Origin: Capillidium heterosporum
Lineage: Eukaryota; Entomophthoromycota; Entomophthoromycetes; Entomophthorales; Capillidiaceae
Assembly (NCBI GenBank): GCA_016630905.1
Contig: WBMQ01000010.1
Span: 930,001-994,000 of the forward strand
Direction: 5' to 3'
DNA: 64,000 nt
In this document: positions 22,377-34,404 of the stretch, piece after piece
Numbering within the stretch: position 1 is the stretch's first letter
How the letters are laid out: every line of letters starts with the position of its first letter
The notes under the pieces: generated by a model
The model's database searches: none
Seen by the model: only the letters and a program-made list of their open reading frames with translations
Told to the model about the DNA's origin: nothing
Program-made: the position numbers and the translations under genes

Positions 22377-23777
22377 AGATATAGATCCTTTTCTCTAAAA
22401 TTTTGTTGTCTTGAATTTAAAGCTGGTTTTCAGTAGATACCTTTTAACAATTGGATAAAAGGTTGATAAAGTTAAGTTGAAGTAGGTTGAAATATACAAA
22501 TAAGTACGGATTTAAAATTATAATATACAGATTTTGAGATTAAGAGTTTATAAAGTAATAGCAACATTCTTTTGAATTTATTGAGTTTAGCTGTAGACGG
22601 AGTAATTCCAATTTCTATACTATTTATTCCGTCCAACCTAAAAATATATTTATAAAGCTTACTAACTCTATATTTGGTAATGACGATACAATGTATATTG
22701 TAGAAAGGAGAAAGAGTACTGTATCCTTATTGATATGGGTAGGTAGAGTTATGTAGTTGAACCGTATAAAAAAGTTTTACTCCTCCATTTGATATAAATA
22801 CCACCGCATCTAACTTCAGCCAAGATGTGCCTGCATTGGATTTGTTATGGTCTGAAAAGCTTGAGTACTTTACTGGACTTCCTCTCCCTTATAGGGAGTT
22901 AATCCGAGAAACTATCATCGTCATGTCTTTCTTAGCTACAAAGTCCACTGATGCTCCCAAAAGCTTGAAGCATGATAAGTACTGTTTATAAATTCTTCTC
23001 TCAGATCATCATCGACGCAATGTATATCATATTTAGCTACTTGACTAATGAATCACTTGAGTCATTTAACCCTGTATGTATATCTAAAGATAGCTATGGT
23101 TACTCAAAGGGATTATAGTCCGAAATTGACAATCTACGAATTTATATAAAGTCACTAATAGCACCAATATTTCCTAAACTAGTTTAATGTTACTTTGATC
23201 TTTGTATATTATATATACGCTAGTTATTTAATTAACGATGTTTTCTATACTATGCAGAATCGATAACTATCGTATAATTGAGAAAATTAGATACACGCTA
23301 CTGATACTATAGATCATTTTTATATACTTTAGCTTAAGAACACTGTATTACTTCACATGCTTTTAAGTTCAGAATATATTTTGATGCCTTTTGAATATAA
23401 CAAAAAGCCCTGTCCTAAGCAGATAACTACAATCCATTACCTCCAAAGGAAGTTCATAAGTTTAGCATTTCCAATCCTACAAATTGTACAGCTTTCGTTA
23501 TTGGTATGCCTTGAATATGGATTTGTATTGATGCTTTATACATAGTATGGTACAGGATTAATACTCACTAATATATGTTGTTTAAGGGTGTAGTTTATCA
23601 TAAGCAATTTTAAAAGAATATAAAGCTGTAAGCAGGTATGCTAGCTTTCCAACAGCTTTACATTTACAATTAGGGTTTAAAATAATCGTATTTTTGCTAC
23701 AACTATTTATTAATAAAAACGAATGCCAAATATAAACGTCTCGATGAAGATTAGTACGAAAAACTTTTGCCAAGTTA
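22377..23777. other. Intergenic with a coding-like fragment
   Basis: AT-rich spacer. One frame open from about 22769 to 23000 on the plus strand reads like protein (for example LDLLWSEKLEYFTGLPLPYR and ELIRETIIVMSFLATKS). It has no clear start and I do not recognise it. It may be a relic exon. No other feature was seen. Confidence 0.35.
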
Positions 23778-24500
23778 TTAGTAGCCATCTAAAGCCCAGC
23801 TTTGAGCCCTAAACAGCTCGCTAAGAGATCGTTTTGGAAGATGCTTAGGGTAGAGGAGGGTAGGGGACCTGGGTACCTTACACATTTGGAAAGCATGGTT
23901 CTTGAACCACAGACGGAACTGTTTCATGATGGACGGGTACTTGCCTTGGGCCAGCTCGAAGAAAGGTAACGAGCATTGGAAGGCTAGTGGTGTGACCAAG
24001 CGCAACCCCTTACTGTTGGTATAGTTGATGTTGTCAATGTCTCCACGGTTCTCAACCGTGTACAGGAACGAGCAGCTACTGTTGATAGGCGATGAAACTT
24101 TGATCCCTTTGGTCTTGGTCTTGAGCAGTAGTGGCAAGTTCAAGGTCAGTTGCAAGTTTTGGTATTTGGTTGTCAATATCATCTTATAGGTGTAGGGCTT
24201 GTTGACTAGTAAAGCGTAGAAGAAATGGTAGGATTGGAGTCCCGTTCCGTTGATAGTTTGGAAGGACATCTGGTGATATACTTTGTCATAACCTACGTAC
24301 TTCAACCTACAGTTCATAAACCAGTGGCCCTCCTGCTCGACTTCGAACCTTAAGACTGAATCCTTCAAGACATGGGGAATAAGATCGTGGACGAGGGCTC
24401 GAAATCGTTTATTGAGTTGGCTGACTTTGTTGAAGTTCTGTAACCCGCTAAAGAAGACTACCTGCAAAAGTATTTCATCTGGGAACTGTTCGATATCCAT
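23778..24500 (-). CDS. F-box protein, short, unknown substrate domain
   Basis: A 240-residue single-exon protein. The first 45 residues are F-box-like: FPDEILLQVVFFSGLQNFNK and VSQLNKRFRALVHD, the usual Pro-Glu-Ile-Leu start followed by a conserved Leu/Arg stretch. F-boxes bind Skp1 and recruit substrates to the SCF ubiquitin ligase. The remaining part has no LRR, WD40 or kelch pattern that I can see, though HWFMNCRLKYVGYDKVYHQ suggests a folded, aromatic-rich domain. Neighbours give no clue. The ATG at 24500 is the first in frame and the F-box begins at once. Confidence 0.7.
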   Translation of the reverse strand: MDIEQFPDEILLQVVFFSGLQNFNKVSQLNKRFRALVHDLIPHVLKDSVLRFEVEQEGHWFMNCRLKYVGYDKVYHQMSFQTINGTGLQSYHFFYALLVNKPYTYKMILTTKYQNLQLTLNLPLLLKTKTKGIKVSSPINSSCSFLYTVENRGDIDNINYTNSKGLRLVTPLAFQCSLPFFELAQGKYPSIMKQFRLWFKNHAFQMCKVPRSPTLLYPKHLPKRSLSELFRAQSWALDGY

Positions 24501-25081
24501 TGTACCTGCCTACAAACTTAATTTCACTGAAGTTTGGCCTTCTCCGCATATTTATATCTTTCCAACCTGTCATAGGTCAAAGTTGAAAACAGTTGTGACT
24601 TGCCTAATAAATTAGACCATCTCGATTTTATCCAAATCAATATCTATTGGTTCGAGGGGTGCTACAAGATAAATTAATGAAATTTGGGGTTTTATCAAAA
24701 ATCTTTTTGGCTAATTTCTATAATCTCCAACAAATAGTTAAAAGTAATACAAAGAAAATTATGTAGCAATATACTGAGGCGAGACTTTATTTATTAGATA
24801 GAACGTCAATATCGGACTACTAAGCTGCAACAAATTTAAAGTTTTTTCAAGAATAGCTACAAAAATAAACTTTGGCCATAAGAATAGCTCGGAAGTCGAC
24901 ATCGCCGCCAAATGAGAGGCGGTATAAAAGGATAAAATCTTTGCTCTACCCAATTGTTACCTCTAATATGTATACATTACATTTTGCCTTTATTCGTAAT
25001 GTACTGTAAAAATACTTCATCTCCAAAGCTATAAATTGAAAAGGAGTGCCTTCCACACAGTTTCGCCTTATACATCCCACA
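24501..25081. other. Intergenic, shared upstream region
   Basis: Spacer between the divergent F-box gene and the small gene at 25082. A TATAAAAG sequence at 24923-24930 (+) lies 159 bases upstream of the small gene's ATG and could be its TATA box. No gene seen. Confidence 0.5.
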
Positions 25082-25471
25082 ATGTTTACTCCATCCCAAT
25101 TCTATACAGAACATAAAGGAAACTTTATGTTTTACCTTCCAATCTCGTGAGTGCTTTAGAAGGTATGTACATTTCGCAAAAGAGCAGCATTCCCGCCTAT
25201 AAATTTGAGTTGCAATCAGTTGGGCCCGTCATCTGACCGTGTATCTAGAATTGCGAAGGTTGTAAAGGGACACATGGCTGAATTTAGGCCAAAAACTCAA
25301 ATTTATAAGGCACACAAGGTTCCACATCGACATCACGAGGAAGAAAGTCGAACAGGTGAATGGAAAAGTAAGTTAGATATGAATATAGTATGGGTTTCTT
25401 TGGATTTCCAGAAAGATAGTGGCAAATTGAGATTAGGTTTAAATCACATTTCACTGAGCAAGAAAGTGTAG
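25082..25471 (+). CDS. Small spliced gene of unknown function
   Basis: Probable small gene. Exon 1 (25082-25146) encodes MFTPSQFYTEHKGNFMFYLP. A GTGAGT donor at 25147 and acceptor at 25182 make a 36-base intron. The frame then continues as ISAAFPPINLSCNQLGPSS, DRVSRIAKVVKGHMAEFRPK and a His/Lys-rich stretch to TAG 25469-25471. A second optional intron begins with GTAAGT at 25368. The frame stays open if that intron is retained, and splicing to the acceptor ending 25415 also keeps frame, while the acceptor ending 25411 does not. The product would be about 104-120 residues, basic, with no signal peptide or membrane helix and no family I know. Coding status is inferred from splice signals and a possible TATA box upstream. 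Confidence 0.45.
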
Positions 25472-25875
25472 GCAGATGAAGAATATCATGGTTGCTGCTT
25501 ACTTATCCACCTATTCAAATAAGAATTCTTACAGAAACTTGACCCATCCCTTTTGCCTTGAGTTAAAGTAGCCTTCAAAAATATGTAGCTTGTTGGATAT
25601 TGGATATATTAAACTAATACCTAAAAAATCGAAACATAGTTTATTGACTAAAAGCATATTTCCTGTATTACGTATTCTATAGCTTATGGTTAGCTTATAA
25701 AGCCGTCAATTTATATATACTAATTATAAGAGATACAATACATATATAGCAGCCAATTACAAATACTTATATACAATATTATAAAATACACGTCGAAATA
25801 TAATACATAAAATCTATTGCGAATACTACCATAAAAATCAACAAATTTAATTTAACAAGTTCATACATGTAAAAG
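25472..25875. other. Convergent 3' spacer
   Basis: About 400 AT-rich bases between the small gene and the Zn2Cys6 gene on the other strand. Nothing recognised. Confidence 0.5.
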
Positions 25876-27755
25876 TCAAACAACACTGTAGAACTCATCA
25901 CCCAAATCCAAATCTTCGGCCTTGGCCATCAGCAAAGTCATATGCAAGCACTCGGCCGAAACGGTGTAATAAATCTTCCCAACTTGGAAAATGCGGAGAA
26001 CGGCCTTCAAATTGCGCATAGATCTTTTAGCAACCTCTTTATCCTCGGAATGGGCATTCTTGATTTGGTAGAAGGCAGCCATACCGAGGGCGTAGAACTT
26101 GTAGGTGATACCACGCAAATGAAAGTTATTGCCCATGGTCACTGATGCTGCTATAGCGCTGTCGGCCGTCTGACTAGCTCTTTGATCAAAGTAGGCCGAG
26201 ATCTTGGGGTTACTGGCTTTGGAAAAGGTTTGGTAGAGCTGCAGTAGGGCCGAATTCATAGTAAGTTTGAGTTGCAAGATGAAGGTTAGGGCTACCTCTT
26301 CAGTCCACTTTTCCTTGTTAGCAGTAAGCTCGTTGAACTGGGCGTAGATTCGTTGCTCCCAGATCTCTAAATGCTGGCTAGTCGCTCGAGCCAAGTTGTT
26401 GATCTCATCCAGTTTGGAGTCGGGAACACTGGCTGAAAATTTGAATTTGAGGATCATAAGGTTGAGGATGTGACAGAGCTCGCCTTGAAGCTTGATAAAG
26501 AGGCACGAACAAGTCATGGTGAACTTATACTCTTCGCCGTCGCTTTCGGTGTAGTCCATGCTACTTAGCTGGGGTAAAGGTCGAGTACTATACCTGATGT
26601 CATGGAAGTACGGTCGATTCATACCAAATCCGTAAAGTTTATCTTGGATGTGGCACCACCACCATATTCGATTTCGAAGTTCTACTGTCTCTAAATCGGT
26701 GCCAGGTGGCGGGTCCTGGTCCAAGCCTAGGGCGTAACTCATGCGTATAGCGTAACCTAGGTTATAGAACCCTTTGGAGCAGTCCTTGGGATTGTGCTGA
26801 AAGTTCGACATCAGGAAGAATGCGCACATGTTGTCGTAGGTACATTGTAGGTAGCAGTTTTTTAGGGATTGGACTGCGTTGTCGCTAAAATAGTCACGAA
26901 TTCGGTCGGACATCTCGGGGATGTAGGTCGACCCAATACAGCATATAATATTTTGTAATCCAATCGAATGTTTACTAAAATTTTCGAGAATCGACCTTTT
27001 ATTCACAATTGGGACTTGGGGATGAAAGTGTTGGAAATATACTTGGATACACCGTTTCGTTACCATCAAATAGTTGGCCCTGTCGCTTAGATTTTGAACA
27101 TCTATTAGCTTGGTAATCGGCGGTAGGATGGCTGGTGGTGGTGCTTTTTGATCGGCAATCAACCTATTCAAAGCTTTAGGCTTCGTGAAGTGGACGACGT
27201 ACATGGATAATATCATCCCCATAGGACTTTCACCGTAGTAGTCCAAACTTCCAGTTGCCGATACGAATACCTTCTGGTTGCTATCCATGACCGAGTTTTT
27301 GAACAGCATCTGAATTAAACCAAACTTGGCTACCAAAACACTCCAACGCTAGCTTGGGCTTCACTCTCATATCTCGCAGAGGATCCTTGCTCTTCTTGGG
27401 CTTCCATAATATCAACGTGTCGTTGTCCAACTCAATTTCCACTTTCTTTTTAGTTGAGTCGGCGTTTCGACTTGGTGCTATTTGTAATTCGCTGACGAGA
27501 GAAGGCTTTCCTTTATTAAAACTTCCTAAAGTTAAAGTTCTAAATTCGTTTGGGTCGTTTCTTGGTCGAGTCGGTTTGGTGTCGACTACCTTCAGCTTCG
27601 ATTTAGTCGGTTGGTCTCTTCTTACGTACTTTTGTGTAGGAGCAATCGAACGACGAATACTGGCACCTCCCACAGCTCGGTAGCTTCTTATCGCAAAATA
27701 CTTTTCGCTCGCTGCATTTGTCACAAGGGACTAAAGATATATTGACTTCTTCCAT
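25876..27755 (-). CDS. Zn2Cys6 transcription factor, paralogue of the gene at 3432, three exons
   Basis: Fungal regulator. The long open frame 27336-25876 lacks a DNA-binding domain, but an upstream exon supplies it. Exons are 27755-27626, 27525-27365 and 27309-25876, with introns of 100 and 55 bases, both GT-AG. The coding total is 1725 bases, or 574 residues, nearly equal to its 571-residue paralogue. The zinc cluster is at residues 11-38 with cysteines 11, 14, 21, 28, 31 and 38 (CX2CX6CX6CX2CX6C). The middle domain shows QHFHPQVPIVNKRSI, SNFQHNPKDCSKGFYNLGYA, RIWWWCHIQDKLYGFG and MNRPYFHD, matching the paralogue block by block. The open frames starting at 27336 and 27724 use non-ATG codons and are exon fragments. 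Targets unknown. Confidence 0.87.
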
Positions 27756-29070
27756 TCTAACTATTATTTAAAAATTAGTGTCCATTATATTTTATATCAA
27801 AGAACAAAGTGTTGCTTGGAAAAGTTTATTTTGAGCCAAATGAAGAGCATAAGTGTTTCAATCTGATTTCTGAAATAGAACTTGATATAAGCTTTATTAT
27901 AAAGGTCATATAACTATATGCTATTAGTTGAAAACAGCTTGGTTTAATAAACTCAAGTGTCTATTAACTTTTATTGGTTGTATTTCGACTAAATGTGCTA
28001 TTTTTCCACAATACATCAGCTGTTTAAGATTAAAGCTTCAATTTTGCTTAATATATTTTGTTACAAAGCATCAATATTTTCTGAACAAAGTCGGGCATAA
28101 GTTGGCTAAAATTCAACCATGCATTAATGCTTTATTACTATCCTAAGGTGGTGTATCCACCAATGGCTCCAACTTGCATTTCTTCTACATCTCATTACAA
28201 AGAAGACCGACACTCTTCTAAATTAAATTCCAAAGCGCATATTAAGTTATTTAAAATTTTATACAAGCAAACGAGATGAAAAATACCTTTGCCGTGGTTG
28301 AGGAAAAGTCTAGTTTCTATATTGCTCAGTTCAGATAGCATGTGTAACTGTTTAAGAGCTCAATTATAGAACCTTACCCAAGCTACCTAAACAGAGTTGT
28401 ACTCGAATTTTATCAATAAAAGCAGGTAAACATTTGATTTATTTCGAGGGGATTACAAAAGGAAGGAATTATAGTTTGTCTTGCTGCTTTTCATTTACAA
28501 GATATATCGAAAGTTGGTGGCTTATAAGTTTTGAAAATGTAACGAGTTCTAACTCTTATTTCCAACTACAGAAAATATACTTCAATAAGAGACAGCCTAA
28601 TCATCATCACTTTTGGTGATTATGTGAGGTCGTAGTGCTATGAAAACCCTGATGTGTAGCATAAATTTACTATTCAAGGTTAAAATGAAAGAAAGACAAA
28701 TACGTATAATATAGTGGTCAATAACAATTTATATGTACACTCGGCACCTATAGCTTTTGATCGAAATAGACTCTAAAGGTTGTACTGTATAATCATACTC
28801 TAAAATATAAAGTATATAAGGGAAAAGGTTTACAACTAAAGCAATGTAATAAGTATATATGCGGAATCACAATTCAATTTGCAAATATAATACTATACAA
28901 TTATAAAATCTATACATCTAAAATTTGATGATAATTAAACTCATATACTTGTAGTAAATAAGATTAATTTAAATATACAAGAAAACTTACATCAAATACA
29001 AAACCTGGTATACTTACAATTTTAGTCAACTTTTTATCTATTAATCTAAAACTTTCCAACAAAGTCGCTT
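27756..29070. other. Intergenic, no gene seen
   Basis: AT-rich region upstream of the Zn2Cys6 gene and downstream of the Mgr3-like gene. Short open frames at 27928-28146 and 28434-28619 lack any motif. Nothing is supported. Confidence 0.5.
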
Positions 29071-30333
29071 TCATTCCTCTTTGGGTTGGATTTCAGCAAG
29101 TAAATTCCCAATCTCCAATGTCAACGGATACTCACATGCATTGTCGGCATAACGAATAGCTTTGGCCAAGCAAGCACAGGCTTGGACCCGATCTTCAAAC
29201 TTGGTGTCCATCAGATACAACTTGGCCAAGCAATACAGCGCCAAAGCTGCCGTTTTATCCCCAGCTAAGCTGACATCGATGTAAGGTTTACACTGCTTGA
29301 ATGCTGACCAAGCCAAATTGAGACTGTGTTCTACAGCTTGAGTCTTATCAGACTTGACGTTCTGAGCGAAGGAGACTTCAGCCAAGTAATTTAAGGTGAT
29401 GGCTTCGACACAACCCCAGGGGTGTAGTAAGGTAGCTCCAGTATCCGATGTAGGCTGGGGTTGTTGTTCACGGATCTGCTTCAAAACTCGGTTGTAGGTG
29501 TCGATAGCATTGGTAAAGTTCCCCAGCTTTGCGTCGGTACCCGCTTTGGCCAGTTCAAGGTCAACTTTTCGCTTCTTAAAGTCGGTGTTGATGACACTGA
29601 TAGAACCTTCTACAACTTCCTCTTTAGCCTTACCAATAACATCAGCATGCTTTTCGATGGCCTCTTGCCCAAAAGCAAACTGTTGGCCTGCCTCTTGGTA
29701 TCTCTTCAAGTTGAAGTAAACTTCCCCAAACTGTTGACTAAGTTCAACAAGTCTATCCACCAAAACTAACTTTTCACTACTAGGCAAATCTTGGTTCTCT
29801 AACTTGGTCATCAAAGTGAATTGGCAAATCTGGTAGAGCTCGGTAGCTTCGACGTACTTTTTACGTAGTACAAGGCTTCGAGCCAGTCGTAAACTGACGT
29901 CAACTAAAACTAAGCTATCTAAAGGCACCTCCTTATCTTTGATAATCTTATCTCTAGCTTTAGTTAAGTACATCTCGACAACACTTGGGTCGGGTGCCAC
30001 TTCCTCCCTTATGTAGGCCCCTCTTAGGAACATGCGTACATCCTCAGATAAGCTCTCGTCAGTTGGGTGTAAGTAGGTTTCGATGTACCAATGGGTACCG
30101 TAAAAACCGGAGAGACACAGCATGGTGAGTGAACTGGATATGAGAAAAGCTCGAGTTAGCTTACCAGAAGGTATTTTGAGCATCTGCTTGAAGGTCTTGG
30201 CTTTGTTGTAGTGAAGGGGTTCTTGAACGTTTGGACCACTGCTATAACGCACACTCTTTCGTAGTGATAGGGAGTTGGAATTCCATGCCTTGTTGCAGGG
30301 TCGTACTAAACTTCCTAGCGTACGTATACTCAT
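29071..30333 (-). CDS. Mitochondrial inner-membrane TPR protein, Mgr3-like
   Basis: A 420-residue single-exon protein. The N-terminus is basic and Ser/Arg-rich (SLSLRKSVRYSSG), like a mitochondrial presequence. One membrane helix is at residues about 62-80 (FLISSSLTMLCLSGFYG), then the segment HWYIETYLHPTDE. The rest is helical with tetratricopeptide-like pairs, e.g. YLTKARDKIIKDKEVPLD, YVEATELYQICQ, RYQEAGQQFAFGQEAI, NFTNAIDTYNRVLKQI and a C-terminal ACLAKAIRYADNACEYPL. This layout matches fungal Mgr3, an adaptor that helps the i-AAA protease Yme1 bind substrates. TPR and membrane layout are seen; the Mgr3 name is inferred and a more general mitochondrial TPR protein remains possible. Confidence 0.65.
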   Translation of the reverse strand: MSIRTLGSLVRPCNKAWNSNSLSLRKSVRYSSGPNVQEPLHYNKAKTFKQMLKIPSGKLTRAFLISSSLTMLCLSGFYGTHWYIETYLHPTDESLSEDVRMFLRGAYIREEVAPDPSVVEMYLTKARDKIIKDKEVPLDSLVLVDVSLRLARSLVLRKKYVEATELYQICQFTLMTKLENQDLPSSEKLVLVDRLVELSQQFGEVYFNLKRYQEAGQQFAFGQEAIEKHADVIGKAKEEVVEGSISVINTDFKKRKVDLELAKAGTDAKLGNFTNAIDTYNRVLKQIREQQPQPTSDTGATLLHPWGCVEAITLNYLAEVSFAQNVKSDKTQAVEHSLNLAWSAFKQCKPYIDVSLAGDKTAALALYCLAKLYLMDTKFEDRVQACACLAKAIRYADNACEYPLTLEIGNLLAEIQPKEE

Positions 30334-30923
30334 CTTTCTATACTTCCAAGTTGGTTTTGAAAAGTTGGTGGCAGATATCTAAAGTTTGAAATTTAATCTT
30401 GATTTAGGAATCATCAGTTTAGTTGTGTAAAATCCTTTAATGATACTTATTAGCGAATAAAGTGGGCTAACTTATAGTATTCTATTATGCTCTAGCTTTA
30501 CCCATTCTTTTATATAAGAAACCAATTATTATTTTGTATAGTTATATATTATTGGACATATCACTTTACCCTTGAGGTTTAAACTAATCTTATCAAAAGG
30601 GCATTTAGAAATAGTCTTTGTATCTAAAAGGCAAAGTTATATTAAAAGTAGCGTAAATATGTTAATTATAAAAAGTAGCTACTTGTATGATACTACTATT
30701 CCACTGTTATAGGTATACTATAATGCTTTTGCTTTGGTTATGATTGATATTCTGGTGATAACTATCAAAATTTTGAACTCCATCTTACCAACTTCAAACT
30801 TGGGAATATAAAAATTTTCAACCAATAAGCAGCTGTAGCTTCTATCCCAAACCCTTTATACAAACTACCAAGACTTTTCCAATAACCACTTCAACTCAGC
30901 TAGAAACAAGAAACTAAGACAAG
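30334..30923. other. Divergent promoter region
   Basis: Spacer of 590 bases between the start of the Mgr3-like gene (-) and the start of RVB2 (+). It should hold both promoters. No specific element was recognised. Confidence 0.5.
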
Positions 30924-32626
<1,703 letters not shown>

Positions 32627-32736
32627 TCTTAAATTTACGTTGCCTTTTTATTAAAAACAAATATTGAACAGTAGCTTTAGTTTATATATACACATGTTAT
32701 TGAAATTTTATTAAAAATCTTTAAACGGATGCTACA

Positions 32737-33651
32737 TCAAGGTTGATCGAAAAGCTTGTTGAAGTTGTTGGAGACGCTCTTCTTCAAAGTACTTAAAACA
32801 TCGTCGAACCCCGTCCTCGTACCGGTCGTCGTAGTTGGTTGGAGGATACTGGCATTGGGGCCCAGCATCCTACTGAACATTTCGTCAAAGTTTTTGTCAT
32901 CAACCGGCTTGAAAGTGATGGGGTTACCACCAGGGAAGTCGTCGTAGACCACAGAATCGGTCGCCGAAACTTTGGCACACTGTTGAGCCAAGCGCTTAAA
33001 CAAATGTAACTCATCCTTGTACAGCTTGTAACTGTGCAGGTTGTAGCAGTCTTTTTCAGTTAGAGTATCCAAGTACCTCTGCTTGAAGGCTTCCTTGACG
33101 AATTTCAATATGTCTACTACGTGGTGCTGACGGGTCCAACTACCGAATCGAGCACCTACGTTGAAAGCACCCTTCTGGTCAATGAGAGGGTGGAAAGTAT
33201 CGGTAATGAAGGTAACCGTTGGGGCGGCATTGGGGTAGGTGGTAGGTATGTCGACTTGGAACTTTAATATAGCGTCGGCATAGTACCCCTTGTGGACGAA
33301 TAAAACGCCGTACCACAAGTTGATGTTGGTCAACGCCGGCATGCAGTACATACCACTGGGACACTGTAAGGCGTCCCGTAAGCAAGCGAATTCAATTAAT
33401 ATCTGGTACCTTGAGAAGTAAGCCGAATAGTTTTCGCCATCTTCAGTTGGGTTTTGATTGGCCTTCACTTGCTGTATGGGCTCTGGCTCTTGAGAGGTAG
33501 TGCGTTGGTTCTTCAAGTCTTCATGGCTGACAAACTTACGCAGGGATCTGGAGTCCAAAGTTGCAGTAGGGTTGGGTAGGTAGGAGGTGCGCTTGGGGTT
33601 TAGCTGGGTACTGCTACGTTGGAGGTTGTGCTGTTCTCGGTTTTGACTCAT
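32737..33651 (-). CDS. Ubiquitin E2 variant, AKTIP/FTS-like (FHF dynein-adaptor component)
   Basis: A 304-residue single-exon protein from ATG 33651 (the frame extends upstream only through a TTG). The N-terminal 80 residues are polar and basic. A UBC-like fold follows: RYQILIEFACLRDA, GMYCMPALTNINLWYGVLFV, HKGYYADAILKFQVDIPTTY, PNAAPTVTFITDTFHPLID, and a helical end KFVKEAFKQRYLD. The catalytic cysteine of active E2 enzymes is not at its usual place, so this is a UEV. The LWYGVLFVHKGYY.DAILKF pattern is that of AKTIP/FTS, which joins Hook and FHIP to link early endosomes to dynein (FtsA in Aspergillus). The C-terminal tail beyond about residue 220 is variable. Hook and FHIP genes are not in the window. 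Confidence 0.8.
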   Translation of the reverse strand: MSQNREQHNLQRSSTQLNPKRTSYLPNPTATLDSRSLRKFVSHEDLKNQRTTSQEPEPIQQVKANQNPTEDGENYSAYFSRYQILIEFACLRDALQCPSGMYCMPALTNINLWYGVLFVHKGYYADAILKFQVDIPTTYPNAAPTVTFITDTFHPLIDQKGAFNVGARFGSWTRQHHVVDILKFVKEAFKQRYLDTLTEKDCYNLHSYKLYKDELHLFKRLAQQCAKVSATDSVVYDDFPGGNPITFKPVDDKNFDEMFSRMLGPNASILQPTTTTGTRTGFDDVLSTLKKSVSNNFNKLFDQP

Positions 33652-34404
33652 GACTTGCAATTTTTCTAGGTTGAAAAGGTACTGTTGAGCTTAGTGGAAA
33701 ACTTATTCTTGTTGGAGGTGAATGTGGGAGTATGACGGTTGAAGCCTTTTTAATTTGTACCAATCAGTTGAATTAGTTTACTGTAAAATTCTCCAATAGG
33801 GAAGTGCTGAAGCTAATTTGCAGTAGGTTATGCAGTTGGCGATGAATACTGAGCTAGGCTTCTAGTTAAATGCATGCTGTTAGAGCTTGAAACCCTTTAA
33901 TTCCATTATATAAGACCATTATTTTGAGCTTTCTTAGTGATATATCAGCCTGTACAATCGAAAATAATAGCAAGCCTATCTTAGAGATAACTCACCAATT
34001 TAGTGTAGTCTCAAATGGCAATGCCGTCTATAAAAAAGCATTTATTAGTAGACTATATATATCATTATAACTTTGGTTTACAAGCACCTTGTTTTGATAT
34101 ATTCCTTCTAATTCCAGTAATCTATAAATGTAAAAGACACATATTGATAACTACAAAGTAAAAGCTTTGAATAAAAGTATATTAATTAATCGATGAGGAC
34201 TCTAATATCTGTTTGAACTACACATTATATGGTAATAGCATAATATTTTATTAAAATGACGATATACGGACATACTAGCCTATTTCTGAGTATTTCAATA
34301 AGATATATTTAAACTTCAATATATTAGTCCAAACTAACCTAAAAGATATTCCTACAAAAATAACACCAAAAACTTGAACTCTGTCAAAACTAATATAAAC
34401 AACG
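33652..34404. other. Intergenic, no gene seen
   Basis: AT-rich gap between the UEV gene's start and the end of the M28 pseudogene. Nothing recognised. Confidence 0.5.

Noticed and set aside
23582-23788. 68-codon minus-strand frame overlapping the end of the F-box gene
   Set aside because: It overlaps the stop of the F-box gene in another frame and has no motif.
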